From: Streptomyces albus subsp. albus
Lineage (GTDB): Bacteria > Actinomycetota > Actinomycetes > Streptomycetales > Streptomycetaceae
Direction of reading: 5' to 3'
DNA: 64,000 nt
Assembly: GCF_000725885.1 (NCBI RefSeq)
Contig: NZ_JODR01000017.1
Coordinates: forward strand, 124,001 to 188,000
Part shown: positions 34,973-43,949 of the stretch, piece by piece
How positions within the stretch are numbered: position 1 is the stretch's first letter
Layout: every line of letters starts with the position of its first letter
Notes under the pieces: model-generated
What the model saw: the letters and a program-made list of their open reading frames with translations, nothing else
What the model was told of the DNA's origin: nothing
The model's database searches: none
Program-made: the position numbers and the translations under genes

Positions 34973-35734
34973 ATGACGGCGACACCCACCACATCCCTCC
35001 CCCTGCTCGGCAAGGCAGCGCTGGTCACCGGCGGCAGCAGGGGAATCGGCGCGGCCACAGCCCGCAAGCTGGCGGCGGACGGCGCCGATGTCGCCCTCAC
35101 CTACGTGTCCGGGGAGGGCCGGGCCAAGGAGGTCGCGGAGGACATCCGCGCCCTGGGCCGCCACGCGCTGGCGTTCCGTTCGGACAGCGCCTCGGCCACC
35201 GACCCGGCCGAGGCCGTCCACCACACGGCCCACGAGTTCGGCCGCTTCGACATCCTCGTGAACAACGCCGGCATCTTCCCCAGCAGCCCGCTGGCGGAGA
35301 TCACCCTGGAGGACATCGACCGCACCCTCGCCGTCCACGTCCGCGCCGCACTGCTGGCCGCCCAGGCCGCCGCCGGCCATATGACGGAGGGCGGCAGCAT
35401 CATCACCATCGGCAGCAACCTCGCCGAACGCGTGCCGGGCCCCGGCATGACGCTCTACGCGGCGTCCAAGGCGGCCCTCAACGGCCTCACCAGGGGACTG
35501 GCCCGAGATCTGGGCCCGCGCGGCATCACCGCCAACCTGGTGCAGCCCGGCCCGACGGACACCGACATGAACCCGGCGGACAGCGCCAAGGCCGACGGTC
35601 AGCGCGCGCTCACGGCGCTCGGCCGCTACAACACACCGGAACGCGTGGCCGCTCTGGTCGCCTTCCTGGCAGGCGAAGCGGGCGCCGGCTCGACGGGCGC
35701 GGTTTTCACCGTGGACAGCGGCGCCAACGCCTGA
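34973..35734 (+). CDS. Short-chain dehydrogenase/reductase (3-oxoacyl-ACP reductase-like)
   Basis: 253 residues. The classical SDR motifs are complete: ALVTGGSRGIGAATARKLA (cofactor), NNAGIF, a Ser in GSIITIGSNLAERV, catalytic YAASKAAL (Tyr and Lys), and VQPGPTDTDMNP. An NADP(H) preference is suggested by the basic-rich region after the first strand. ATG at 34973 with GAGG upstream. It is divergent from the TetR repressor and likely detoxifies or reduces the compound that inactivates the repressor. Substrate unknown. Followed by a hexanucleotide repeat. Confidence 0.9.
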   Translation: MTATPTTSLPLLGKAALVTGGSRGIGAATARKLAADGADVALTYVSGEGRAKEVAEDIRALGRHALAFRSDSASATDPAEAVHHTAHEFGRFDILVNNAGIFPSSPLAEITLEDIDRTLAVHVRAALLAAQAAAGHMTEGGSIITIGSNLAERVPGPGMTLYAASKAALNGLTRGLARDLGPRGITANLVQPGPTDTDMNPADSAKADGQRALTALGRYNTPERVAALVAFLAGEAGAGSTGAVFTVDSGANA

Positions 35735-35744
35735 GCCCGCACGG

Positions 35745-35783
35745 CACCAGCACCAGCACCAGCACCAGCACCAGCACCAGCAG
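35745..35783. repeat. (CACCAG)6 hexanucleotide tandem repeat
   Basis: Six exact copies of CACCAG plus CAG, in the short gap between the convergent SDR and oxygenase genes. A second short direct repeat, AGGATCACAACC, follows at 35782-35818. A candidate for strand-slippage length variation, non-coding. Confidence 0.9.
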
Positions 35784-35811
35784 GATCACAACCAAGAACC
35801 CCAGCCGAGGA

Positions 35812-36756
35812 TCACAACCGAGGCAGGTAATGCCGAGGACTGTCCCACTCATCGAGCGGCGGCAGATTGCGCGCGGGTGTCTCCACGAGGGGAGCGTGTG
35901 CGGGCCGCACACCCCGGGCACGCTCCCACCCGGCCCGGGCCCGGGGATGGTAACGACGCGACGGCGGCACCAGCTTCCACCCCAGATGGAGGAGCCGCCC
36001 CAGCCGCCGCAGCCGCCGCTCGTCCCGGACGGTCCACCGGTAGCCGAGGCGGTGCCGTACGGCGGCGGGGAAGAACCCCACGGTCAGCCAGAGGAACTGC
36101 CGCGCCACGACGCCCCGCACCAGCCGCCACACGGCGTCCGGCACCGGCAGGGCCGGCGGTTTGGCCAGTTCCGTCAGGTCGAGCACGTCCCGGGTGGGCT
36201 GGTTGTCCTCCAGCACGTGTGCCGTCATGTGCTCCCAGTAGGCCTGGAACTCGTCCCAGTCGGCCGGCACGGGGCGCATGCTCATCCCGTACAGCCGCCA
36301 CCACTGCACGTGCTCGTCGAAGAGCTGCCGCTTCTGGGCGTCCGAGAGCCCGGGGCCCAGCCGGTCCGCGACCAGCAGGGTGAGCACGAAGAAGGTGGCG
36401 TGCGCCCAGTAGAACGTGTCGGGCTCCAGCGCGTGGTAGCGACGGCCGTGCCGGTCGGTGCCGGCGACGGTGCGGTGGTAGCCCCGCACCCGGCGCGCGG
36501 TCTCGACGGCGCGCGGCCCGTCGTAGACGACGCCGCCGATCGGGTACAGAGAACGGAACAGCCGCTGCCAGCGCTCTTCGAAGAACCGGGAGTGCTCGGC
36601 GACGCCCGCCCCCAGCTGCGGGTGCATGTTCTGCATGGCCCCGGCCCAGGGGGCGAGCAGCAGCGTGCGCCAGTCGCCGAAGAACTGCCAGGTCAGCGAG
36701 TCGGGCCCCAACGGTTCGGGGGCCGGTCGCGGAGTGTCCGGGTGTGGCGTGGGCAT
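35812..36756 (-). CDS. Oxygenase MpaB family protein (DUF2236)
   Basis: 314 residues. The DUF2236 signs are LTWQFFGDWRTLLLAPWAG near the start, NMHPQLGAGVAEHSRF, GTDRHGRRYHALEPDTFYWAH and a Tyr/His-rich helical region afterwards. MpaB relatives are haem or membrane-associated oxygenases that cleave alkyl chains, as in latex-clearing and mycophenolate pathways; the substrate here is unknown. The ATG at 36756 has a distant GGAG. No signal peptide. It converges with the SDR gene and follows the tmRNA terminator. Confidence 0.8.
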   Translation of the reverse strand: MPTPHPDTPRPAPEPLGPDSLTWQFFGDWRTLLLAPWAGAMQNMHPQLGAGVAEHSRFFEERWQRLFRSLYPIGGVVYDGPRAVETARRVRGYHRTVAGTDRHGRRYHALEPDTFYWAHATFFVLTLLVADRLGPGLSDAQKRQLFDEHVQWWRLYGMSMRPVPADWDEFQAYWEHMTAHVLEDNQPTRDVLDLTELAKPPALPVPDAVWRLVRGVVARQFLWLTVGFFPAAVRHRLGYRWTVRDERRLRRLGRLLHLGWKLVPPSRRYHPRARAGWERARGVRPAHAPLVETPARNLPPLDEWDSPRHYLPRL

Positions 36757-36856
36757 ACGGGCAACGCTCCCTCCCCCGTTCACGCGGCACGGTCCGGGTT
36801 CCATGACAGCACGCCGCCCCGGACCGGGGAAGAACCGGCCGGAACCCGGTGGGAAC

Positions 36857-36908
36857 ACGACGAAGGCGAGGCTCCCACGCCATCGCGTGGGAGCCTCGCC
36901 TTCGTCGT
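36857..36908 (-). terminator. tmRNA terminator, 24-bp perfect stem
   Basis: 36857-36880 and 36885-36908 are exact reverse complements with loop CATC. It starts 6 bp after the tmRNA 3' end and is the most stable simple hairpin in this part of the window. Confidence 0.85.
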
Positions 36909-36913
36909 ACCAG

Positions 36914-37283
36914 TGGAGATGGCGGGAATCGAACCCGCGTCCAACGAAGTGGAAACAGGGCTTCTCCGAGCGCAGTCCGCTTCGATTTTCTCGGCCCCGG
37001 AGATCACGCGGACTAGTCTCCGACGGGCCCAGTCACTGTGTGATGTCCCGGCAGGCCCCGTGACCGGGCCTACGCGGTGAGTTCCCTTAGCTGATGCCAG
37101 GAACCGGGGCGGGAACTACCCCGGGCTGACACTTCGCAGGTCGCTGCTCAGGCAGCGAGGGCGAAGGAATCGCGCTTCTGATTGGCGATTATTTTTTTGC
37201 GGCACGTGGTTAACGAGATCATTGCCGCGTTCCTCGGCTCGCTTCCCCTGCTTCGACGTTCGCTGTCGAAACCGATCATCCCC
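36914..37283 (-). ncRNA. ssrA: tmRNA (ssrA), one-piece
   Basis: The 5' end GGGGAUG pairs with the 3' CAUCUCC to form the tRNA-like acceptor stem. The T-arm GGGTTCGATTCCC and the usual GAUCGGUUUCGAC start are present. The tag reading frame lies at 37148-37186. About 370 nt, normal size. The genome does not encode the terminal CCA (it reads CACTGG), so CCA addition is needed. It rescues stalled ribosomes together with SmpB, which is encoded 265 bp upstream on the same strand. Confidence 0.93.
37148..37186 (-). other. tmRNA proteolysis tag ORF, ANQKRDSFALAA
   Basis: Resume codon GCC, then tag ANQKRDSFALAA and TGA. The FALAA end is the degron read by Clp proteases. It is shorter than the Streptomyces tag I remember (ANTKRDSSQQAFALAA). 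Confidence 0.85.
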
Positions 37284-37326
37284 ATGTTGAGTTGAGAAAC
37301 CCCGCCCCCGCGTGGAGGGCTCTGCC

Positions 37327-37357
37327 ATGGTACCCAACCCATGGACATCAGTGCCAA
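37327..37357 (-). promoter_or_regulatory. Possible ssrA promoter
   Basis: TTGGCA (37357-37352) and TACCAT (37332-37327) with a 19-bp spacer, 44 bp before the mature 5' end. The spacing is long, so support is weak. Confidence 0.3.
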
Positions 37358-37426
37358 CGGTTTCACCCGGGCGAATATTCCGGCGGCGAGCCGGAAGCCG
37401 CGCCACACAACGCAAGCCACCCCTCA

Positions 37427-37473
37427 CCCCACGTGACCCGCACACAACCACCCCCACGTGACCCGCACACAAC
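37427..37473. repeat. 22-bp direct repeat between smpB and ssrA
   Basis: CCCCACGTGACCCGCACACAAC occurs at 37427-37448 and again at 37452-37473 (period 25). Each copy holds a CACGTG palindrome. It may be a regulatory site for ssrA or a slippage product. Confidence 0.8.
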
Positions 37474-37547
37474 GCACGACAAAGCGGCCCCGCCGGACCA
37501 GACGCGGGCCGGCCGGACCAGGCCGGCCGGGAGGGGGCGGCAGGGGG

Positions 37548-38075
37548 TCACCCCATGCGACTGCGCTGCCGCCGCCGGGCCGCGGACATCGCGCGCTCGG
37601 CCTCGCGGCGGTCCTGCTTCTCCCGGAGCGTCTGCCGCTTGTCGTACTCCTTCTTTCCCTTGGCGAGCGCGATCTCGACCTTCGCCCGCCCCCGGTAGAA
37701 GTACAGCTGGAGGGGGACGAGGGTGAGACCCGTCTCCTGGAGCTTGCCGGTCAGCTTGTCGATCTCCGCACGGTGCAGCAGCAGCTTCCGCTTGCGGCGG
37801 GCGGCGTGGTTGGTCCACGTGCCCTGCGCGTACTCCGGGATGTGCACGTTGTGCAGCCAGACCTCGCCGCCGTCGATCTGGGCGAAGCCGTCGACAAGGG
37901 AGGCGCGGCCCTGGCGCAGGGACTTGACCTCGGTGCCCGTCAGCGCGATGCCGCACTCGTAGGTGTCGAGCACCAGGTAGTCGTGGCGCGCCTTCTTGTT
38001 CTGCGCGACGAGCTTCCGGGCGTCCTTGTCGTCCTTGGCCTTCGCCTTGGTCCGAGTCGTCTTCATCTTCGCCAT
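37548..38075 (-). CDS. smpB: SsrA-binding protein SmpB
   Basis: 175 residues with a normal core: [55 protein letters not shown] and the basic C-terminal tail that enters the ribosomal mRNA channel ([17 protein letters not shown]). It binds tmRNA and carries it to stalled ribosomes. It follows the S41 protease by 18 bp and precedes ssrA, so partner genes are neighbours. N-terminal Lys-rich extension of about 20 residues is usual in actinobacteria. Confidence 0.96.
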   Translation of the reverse strand: MAKMKTTRTKAKAKDDKDARKLVAQNKKARHDYLVLDTYECGIALTGTEVKSLRQGRASLVDGFAQIDGGEVWLHNVHIPEYAQGTWTNHAARRKRKLLLHRAEIDKLTGKLQETGLTLVPLQLYFYRGRAKVEIALAKGKKEYDKRQTLREKQDRREAERAMSAARRRQRSRMG

Positions 38076-38093
38076 AGCCAGGCCATTCTCCCA

Positions 38094-39377
38094 CTAGGAC
38101 CGGGCTTCGAGGCCACTCAATACTTTCCTGGCCCGGGCCAGCGACTCGCCGGTGCCGCTGACGGGGAGGTCGGGGGCGATACCGCGCCCCTCCACGTGGC
38201 GACCTGACGGAGTCGAGTAATGACCGACCGTCAGCTCGGCGACGGAACCGTCCGGCTGGGGCCGGGGCATCTGCACGGACCCCTTGCCGAAGGTGCGGGA
38301 GCCGACGACGACGGCGCGGCCCCGGTCCTGGAGCGCGCCGGCCAGCAGTTCGGCGGCGCTCATGGTGCCGCCGTCCACGAGGACGACGACGGGGCGCCGT
38401 TCCACGCCGGAACCGCCGCGGGGGTCGCGGTCGGCGTACAGGGCGCGCTGGGTGCCGTGGTCGTCGTAGGTGGCGACCAGACCGCCGTCGAGGAAGGCGG
38501 AGGCGGTGGTGACGGCTTCCTCGACCAGTCCGCCGGCGTTGCCCCGCAGATCGAGGAGGATGCCGCCGTCCTCGGGGACGCGGCTACGCAGGGCCTCGCG
38601 CACCTGTTCTCCCGAGCCGCGGGTGAAGGAGCCGACCTTGATGCGGGTGACGTCGTCGTCCAGCCGCTGCACCCGCACGGGTTCGGTGCTCAGCCGCTCG
38701 CGGCGCAGGGTGCGCACGAGGGTCTTCCCGTCGCGGGTGAGGCGGAGGGTGACATCGGTGCCGGGGGCGGCGGCGCCGCCCGGTGCGTCGGGGTCGGAGC
38801 CGCGCAGCAGGGCGACGACGGCGGTGACGGGCCGGCCGGTCACCTTGTGCCCGTCCACCGTGCGCAGCCGGTCGCCGGCGCGGACCCCGGCGCGGTCGGC
38901 GGGGCTGCCGGACCGTACCCGGTCGACCGTGACGGCCGGGCCGTGGCCGGCCCGGCGGGCGGCACCCTCGGCGTTCCGCGCGGCGGACCTGGCCTGTCGT
39001 ACGGAGATGCCCACGCCGACGTAGCTGCCGTCGAGGGCCTGCCGCAGTCCTTCGTACTCGCGGGCGGTGTAGGCCGCGGACCAGCGGTCGCCGCTGCGGC
39101 TGACGGTGAGCTCGGCGAGGTCGGCGCCGCGGGCCCGGGCCTCGCGCGGGTCGCGGGGGGTGTTCTTGCCGTCGTCGGTGGCGGCGTCACCGACGGGGGC
39201 GCCGCGGCCGGTACCGCCGTGGGCGGCGGACCCGGGGGCGACGGAGCCGAGGGCGGTCGGTTCGCCGCCGAGGGCTCCGGTGGCCGCGCCGGTCGCCAGT
39301 ACGCCGGCGAAGACCACCGTCAGGGCCCCGCGCCGCGACCGGCGCGGGCGCGTGTCGAGGAACCACGAGCCTGGCAT
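38094..39377 (-). CDS. S41 family C-terminal processing protease (CtpA-like)
   Basis: 427 residues. One membrane or signal helix near the N-terminus (ALTVVFAGVLATGAATGAL) places the body outside the membrane. A PDZ domain follows (VDRVRSGSPADRAGVRAGDR, residues about 165-240). The protease domain has LLDLRGNAGGLVEEA, catalytic Ser340 in GGTMSAAELL and catalytic Lys365 in FGKGSVQ. The 25-residue spacing of the Ser-Lys dyad fits the family. It trims C-terminal tails of exported or membrane proteins. The position beside ftsEX suggests a link to cell-wall remodelling, an inference. Confidence 0.92.
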   Translation of the reverse strand: MPGSWFLDTRPRRSRRGALTVVFAGVLATGAATGALGGEPTALGSVAPGSAAHGGTGRGAPVGDAATDDGKNTPRDPREARARGADLAELTVSRSGDRWSAAYTAREYEGLRQALDGSYVGVGISVRQARSAARNAEGAARRAGHGPAVTVDRVRSGSPADRAGVRAGDRLRTVDGHKVTGRPVTAVVALLRGSDPDAPGGAAAPGTDVTLRLTRDGKTLVRTLRRERLSTEPVRVQRLDDDVTRIKVGSFTRGSGEQVREALRSRVPEDGGILLDLRGNAGGLVEEAVTTASAFLDGGLVATYDDHGTQRALYADRDPRGGSGVERRPVVVLVDGGTMSAAELLAGALQDRGRAVVVGSRTFGKGSVQMPRPQPDGSVAELTVGHYSTPSGRHVEGRGIAPDLPVSGTGESLARARKVLSGLEARS

Positions 39378-39445
39378 GGTCCGGAGTGTAGGACAGCGGG
39401 GGGCGCCGCACGGACGGTTGCGGCCACGGCCCCCCGCGTCCTGTG

Positions 39446-40357
39446 TCACACCTTCAGGTACTTGCGCAACGTGATGAACGCTGCTGCCGCGGGCATCAGC
39501 ACCCCCACGGCGATGATGAGCGGCAGCACCTTGATCAGGGCGTCCCAGCCGACGAAATTGATCAGCGAGATGCGTTCCTGGAGCCAGTTGTTGATCAGGA
39601 AGTACTTGCCGAGGATCAGCAGTACGCAGGCGAAACCGGCGCCGATCAGGCCGGCGATGGCCGCCTCCAGGATGAACGGCATCTGGATGTAGAAGCTGGA
39701 GGCGCCCACCAGCCGCATGATCCCGGTCTCGCGGCGCCTGCTGAACGCGGACACCCGCACGGTGTTGACGATCAGCAGCAGCGCCACCACCAGCATCAGC
39801 GTCATCACGCACAGGGCCGCGATGTTCATACCGTTCAGCAGGTTGAAGAGCGGGTCGAGCAGGCCGCGCTGGTCCTGGACCTCCTGGACGCCCTGCCGGC
39901 CGGAGAACGCCGTCTGGAGCACCCGGTACTTCGTCGGGTCCTTGAGCTTGACCCGGTAGGACTCCTGCATCTGGTCAGGCGTCAGCGAGTCGGCCAGCGG
40001 CGACTCCTTGAAGTCCTTCTTGTAGCGGTTGTACGCCTCGTCGGCGGACTCGTGGTAGACCTTCTCGACGACCTCGAGCTTCTCCAGGTCGCTCTTGATC
40101 TCCCGCTTCTGCTGCGCGGTCACGGCCCCCTTGTCGCAGTTGGGGTCCGAGGTCGCGTCGTTCTTGTTGCACAGGTAGATGGAGACCTGGACCTTGTCGT
40201 ACCAGTACCCCTTCATCGTGCTCACCTGCTCGCGCGCGAGCAGGGAACCGCCCGCGAGTGCCAGCGACAGGGCGACGGAGACGATCACCGCGAACGTCAT
40301 CGTGAGATTGCGACGGAGACCGACGCTGATCTCCGACAGTACGAACTGGGCGCGCAT
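39446..40357 (-). CDS. ftsX: Cell division protein FtsX
   Basis: 303 residues. One N-terminal helix, a large extracellular domain (about residues 45-170, with a Cys pair in SIYLCNKN and DPNCDKG that can form a disulfide), then three helices with the FtsX fold motif FSRRRETGIMRLVGASSFYI. With FtsE it forms the divisome-linked transporter-like complex that activates peptidoglycan hydrolases. 12 bp after ftsE, so co-transcribed. Confidence 0.96.
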   Translation of the reverse strand: MRAQFVLSEISVGLRRNLTMTFAVIVSVALSLALAGGSLLAREQVSTMKGYWYDKVQVSIYLCNKNDATSDPNCDKGAVTAQQKREIKSDLEKLEVVEKVYHESADEAYNRYKKDFKESPLADSLTPDQMQESYRVKLKDPTKYRVLQTAFSGRQGVQEVQDQRGLLDPLFNLLNGMNIAALCVMTLMLVVALLLIVNTVRVSAFSRRRETGIMRLVGASSFYIQMPFILEAAIAGLIGAGFACVLLILGKYFLINNWLQERISLINFVGWDALIKVLPLIIAVGVLMPAAAAFITLRKYLKV

Positions 40358-40369
40358 GGCGTCCTTTCC

Positions 40370-41059
40370 TCAGTGCTGGTATCCGTAGACGCCGCGCGAC
40401 TGGTCACGCACCAGGCGGCCCTGCTCCAGTTCGACCACGCGCTTGCGCATCTGGTCGACGATCTGCTGGTCGTGGGTGGCCATCACGACCGTGGTGCCGG
40501 TGCGGTTGATGCGGTCGAGCAACTTCATGATGCCGACGGATGTCTGCGGGTCCAGGTTGCCGGTCGGCTCGTCGGCGATCAGCAGCATGGGCCGGTTGGC
40601 GAAGGCCCGCGCGATGGCCACGCGCTGCTGCTCACCACCCGACAGCTCGCCGGGCATCCGGTCCTCCTTGCCGCCCAGGCCGACCAGGTCGAGGACCTCC
40701 GGCACCGTCTTGCGGATCTGCCCGCGGGGCTTGCCGATGACCTCCAGCGCGAACGCCACGTTCTCGCCGACGGTCTTGTTGGTCAGCAGCCGGAAGTCCT
40801 GGAAGACGGTGCCGAGCTGGCGCCGCATGTGCGGCACCTTCCAGTTCGAGAGCCGGGCCAGGTCCTTGCCGAGCACGTGCACCTGACCGGAACTGGCGCG
40901 CTCCTCGCGCAGGATCAGCCGCAGGAAGGTGGACTTGCCGGACCCCGAGGAGCCCACCAGGAAGACGAACTCGCCGCGCTCGATCTCCAGCGACACGTCG
41001 CGGAGCGCCGGGCGGTTCTGCTTGGGATAGGACTTGGAGACGCTGTCGAATCGGATCAC
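40370..41059 (-). CDS. ftsE: Cell division ATP-binding protein FtsE
   Basis: 229 residues. Walker [10 protein letters not shown], signature [15 protein letters not shown], Walker [14 protein letters not shown] and the H-loop [10 protein letters not shown] are all intact. It hydrolyses ATP to drive FtsX conformations at the division site. GTG start at 41059. First gene of the ftsE-ftsX-protease-smpB run. Confidence 0.96.
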   Translation of the reverse strand: MIRFDSVSKSYPKQNRPALRDVSLEIERGEFVFLVGSSGSGKSTFLRLILREERASSGQVHVLGKDLARLSNWKVPHMRRQLGTVFQDFRLLTNKTVGENVAFALEVIGKPRGQIRKTVPEVLDLVGLGGKEDRMPGELSGGEQQRVAIARAFANRPMLLIADEPTGNLDPQTSVGIMKLLDRINRTGTTVVMATHDQQIVDQMRKRVVELEQGRLVRDQSRGVYGYQH

Positions 41060-41359
41060 GGATACACCACGTCGGCCTGGGTAGGGGCAACGGAAGCCGC
41101 GGTGCGGCCCCCTGGGACACCTCCGGCGTCAGCTGGGGGTGCGGTGTGGGCGACCATACGCGAAGCGTGGCGTGCCGCGCACGCTGCACCCGCAAATGCG
41201 GCGCCCGGCCGGGGCCCGGGTGTCCGCCCGCGCGCCCGCCGTCCGTGTACCACCTGCTCGTTTCTGCGGAAGCCGCCCTCACCTGGCAGAGTGGAGTGGA
41301 GGACCCATGGGGAACGAATCACGCACGGGTGGCGTTGGCGCGACGGGAGAGGAGTTCGC

Positions 41360-41554
41360 ATGACATGCGACCGACTGGTGTGTGCCAACTGCGCGGGGCC
41401 CGTGAGTGAGGGCCGCTGCTCGGTGTGCCGCGCCCACCGTGAGCGCCTGCACCGGGAATCCCCGTTCGCCCACCTCTCCCCCACCGCGCTGATCGCCCTG
41501 CTGGCCACGCTGATAGCGGTGGCGCTGGTGGCACAGCGGGTGGCCACGGCGTAA
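41360..41554 (+). CDS. Small zinc-ribbon membrane protein
   Basis: 64 residues. Cys pairs CANC and CSVC in the first 22 residues form a likely zinc knuckle, and one transmembrane helix (PTALIALLATLIAVALVAQR) fills the C-terminus. The start has a strong GGAGAGGAG ribosome site. It is on the opposite strand from its neighbours, divergent from ftsE. Function unknown. Short but with coherent design and codon bias, so I regard it as real. Confidence 0.7.
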   Translation: MTCDRLVCANCAGPVSEGRCSVCRAHRERLHRESPFAHLSPTALIALLATLIAVALVAQRVATA

Positions 41555-41764
41555 CTGTCCGGCACCGGGCTGCGGGTCGGCCGTAGCGGACGGCCGGAAG
41601 TGCCGCGGGGCCGGCGCCGGGGACCGGCCTCCGGGAGCCCGCGGATGGGCGACGCGCAAGGGCGACACACGACACCACAACGACGACGTGCCGGGTCCGG
41701 CGGTGGGAACCGCCGGACCCGGCACGTGCGTGTGGTGCGCGTGAGGCGCGCGACCGCCGGGTGC

Positions 41765-42559
41765 TTACGCAGCCGTGCGGCGCGAGACCAGCCGCGGCAT
41801 CAGCCGGAAGCCGACACCACCGGCGATCATCGTCGCGGCGCCCACCAGCAGGAAGGTGGTCTCGGCCGAACCGGTCTCGGCCAGTTCGTCCTTCGGGGCC
41901 GCGGGCTTGCTGTCCTGGACCGGCTGGCTGCCGGCGCTGTCCGGGTTGGCGCCGCCGCCCTGGCAGTTGACGTTGTCGCCGTTCAGCTCGCAGGTGTCGT
42001 CGTCGCCGCCGGAGCCGCCGATGGTCGCCGGCTCCTCGCCGCCGCCACCGTTGCCGTTGCCTCCGTTGCCGCCGTTACCACCGTTGCCGTTGCCGCCGTG
42101 GCCGTTGCCGCCACCGTGGTCACCGCCACCGCCGTGGTCGCCGCCACCGCCGTTGCCGTTGCCACCGTTGCCGGGACCGCCGTTGCCCGGCCCGCCGTTA
42201 CCGGGGCCGCCATTGCCGGGACCGCCGTTGCCCGGGCCGCCGTTGTCGCCGGGGCCGCCGTCGTCGCCACCGGAGACGGTGCCGCCGATGCCGTTGTCCT
42301 CGCCGCCGATGCCGCCGTCGTCACCGCCGGAATCACCGCCGGAGTCGCCACCGGAGTCACCGCCGCTGTCACCGCCGCCGATCAGGCCGCCGATGATGCC
42401 GCCGATGACACCGCCGTTGTCCCCGCCACCCGAACCGCCGGAGCTCTCACTCAGCCCCGCGGCCTGCGCGGCACCAGCGGCGGTCAGCGTGGCGCCGGCC
42501 GCGAACACGGCCGCAGCGGCAACGCGCGCGACCCGCAGCCGCGTCTTCGATTTGCTCAT
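41765..42559 (-). CDS. LAETG sortase-anchored surface protein with Gly-rich repeats
   Basis: 264 residues. A Sec signal peptide (TRLRVARVAAAAVFAAGATL, cleavage after AQA). The centre, about residues 40-175, is Gly/Asp/Asn/Ser repeats (DSGGDSGGD, PGNGGPGNGG five or more times, then NGGNGGNGG). Two Cys follow (CELNGDNVNC). At residue 226 comes the wall-sorting signal LAETG, then a hydrophobic helix and the basic tail LVSRRTAA. LAxTG is the motif of class E sortases in Streptomyces, so the protein should be cell-wall-linked. The Gly-rich stalk probably forms a flexible spacer. Confidence 0.85.
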   Translation of the reverse strand: MSKSKTRLRVARVAAAAVFAAGATLTAAGAAQAAGLSESSGGSGGGDNGGVIGGIIGGLIGGGDSGGDSGGDSGGDSGGDDGGIGGEDNGIGGTVSGGDDGGPGDNGGPGNGGPGNGGPGNGGPGNGGPGNGGNGNGGGGDHGGGGDHGGGNGHGGNGNGGNGGNGGNGNGGGGEEPATIGGSGGDDDTCELNGDNVNCQGGGANPDSAGSQPVQDSKPAAPKDELAETGSAETTFLLVGAATMIAGGVGFRLMPRLVSRRTAA

Positions 42560-42797
42560 GTTCCAACTACCCCCAGTAGCTGTACTCGTCCATGGGGCAG
42601 CTGCGCCGCGGAGCGCGACCCGCACCGGGCGTCCATCGAGGCGTTCTGTTTCCCCACCCCGGGCGCCATCGTTCTGCCAGCGGGGCGCTCTCTTAGCCCC
42701 GTCCGTGCGCCCCTGACACAGGCATGCCGAGCGAACAGCTTTCCCCAGCCTTCACACGCCCGTCAAGCGAAGAAGGGGTGAACGAGCTGACGGGGTG

Positions 42798-43913
42798 TCA
42801 GTCCTGGGCCTGTTCCTGCTGCTTGCGCCAGCGGATACCGGCCTCCAGGAAGCCGTCGATGTCACCGTCGAGCACCGCCTGAGGGTTGCCGACCTCGTGC
42901 TCGGTGCGCAGGTCCTTGACCATCTGGTACGGGTGCAGCACGTACGAACGCATCTGGCTGCCCCAGGAGTTGCCGCCGTCGCCCTTGAGGGCGTCCATCT
43001 TGGCCTGCTCCTCCTGGCGGCGGTGGGCCAGCAGCCGGGCCTGCATGACACGCATGGCGGCGGCGCGGTTCTGGATCTGCGACTTCTCGTTCTGGCAGGA
43101 GACGACGATGCCGGTGGGAAGGTGCGTCATCCGGACCGCCGAGTCGGTGGTGTTGACCGACTGGCCGCCCGGACCGGAGGAGCGGAACACATCGATCCGC
43201 AGCTCGTTCTCCGGGATGTCGATGTGGTCCACCTGCTCGACGACGGGCAGCACCTCGACCCCGGCGAACGAGGTCTGGCGGCGGCCCTGGTTGTCGAACG
43301 GGGAGATGCGCACCATCCGGTGGGTGCCCTGCTCGACGGAGAGCGTGCCGTAGGCGTACGGCGCCTTCACCGTGAAGGTCGCGGACTTGATGCCCGCCTC
43401 CTCCGCGTACGAGGTGTCGAACACCTCGGTCGGGTAGCCGCGCCGCTCGGCCCAGCGCAGATACATCCGCATCAGCTGCTCGGCGAAGTCGGCCGCGTCC
43501 ACGCCGCCGGCCTCCGCACGGACGCTGACGACCGCCTCACGCGGGTCGTACTCGCCCGACAGCAGGGTGCGGACCTCCAGCTCGTCCACCGTCTTGCGGA
43601 CGGCCGCCAGCTCGTTCTCCGCCTCGGCCCGCGCGTCCGCGTCGTCCTCGCTCTCGGCCAGCTCGAAGAGCACCCCGACGTCGTCGATCCGCCCGCGCAG
43701 CTCCTCGACCTTCCGCAGCTGCCCCTGGAGGTAGGACAGCCGGCTGGTCACCTGCTGCGCACGGTCGACGTCGTCCCACAGGTCCGGAGCCGCCGCCTGC
43801 TCCTCCAGCGCGGCGATGTCGGACCGCATCTTGTCCAGGTCAAGGACGGCCTCGATCGACTCCATGGTGGAGGAGAGGGCCTTCAGCTCTTCGGATACAT
43901 CGACGACTGCCAC
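42798..43913 (-). CDS. prfB: Peptide chain release factor 2
   Basis: 371 residues. GGQ motif in [17 protein letters not shown] (peptide release) and the SPF stop-codon tripeptide in [15 protein letters not shown] mark RF2, which reads UGA and UAA. The frame is continuous with no in-frame UGA near codon 25, so the programmed +1 frameshift of E. coli prfB is absent, as in other actinobacteria I know. GTG start at 43913; a GTG at 43922 is the alternative. Confidence 0.96.
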   Translation of the reverse strand: MAVVDVSEELKALSSTMESIEAVLDLDKMRSDIAALEEQAAAPDLWDDVDRAQQVTSRLSYLQGQLRKVEELRGRIDDVGVLFELAESEDDADARAEAENELAAVRKTVDELEVRTLLSGEYDPREAVVSVRAEAGGVDAADFAEQLMRMYLRWAERRGYPTEVFDTSYAEEAGIKSATFTVKAPYAYGTLSVEQGTHRMVRISPFDNQGRRQTSFAGVEVLPVVEQVDHIDIPENELRIDVFRSSGPGGQSVNTTDSAVRMTHLPTGIVVSCQNEKSQIQNRAAAMRVMQARLLAHRRQEEQAKMDALKGDGGNSWGSQMRSYVLHPYQMVKDLRTEHEVGNPQAVLDGDIDGFLEAGIRWRKQQEQAQD

Positions 43914-43949
43914 GCTCCCCACCCTAACCGCAAGCCGCCACCCGGGGCC

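Noticed and set aside
36922..36940. Stand-alone tRNA suggested by the GGGTTCGATTCCC arm
   Set aside because: It is the T-arm of the tmRNA; no D-arm or anticodon arm fits nearby.
42798..43913. Programmed frameshift in prfB
   Set aside because: The reading frame is continuous and no in-frame UGA occurs near the expected codon.
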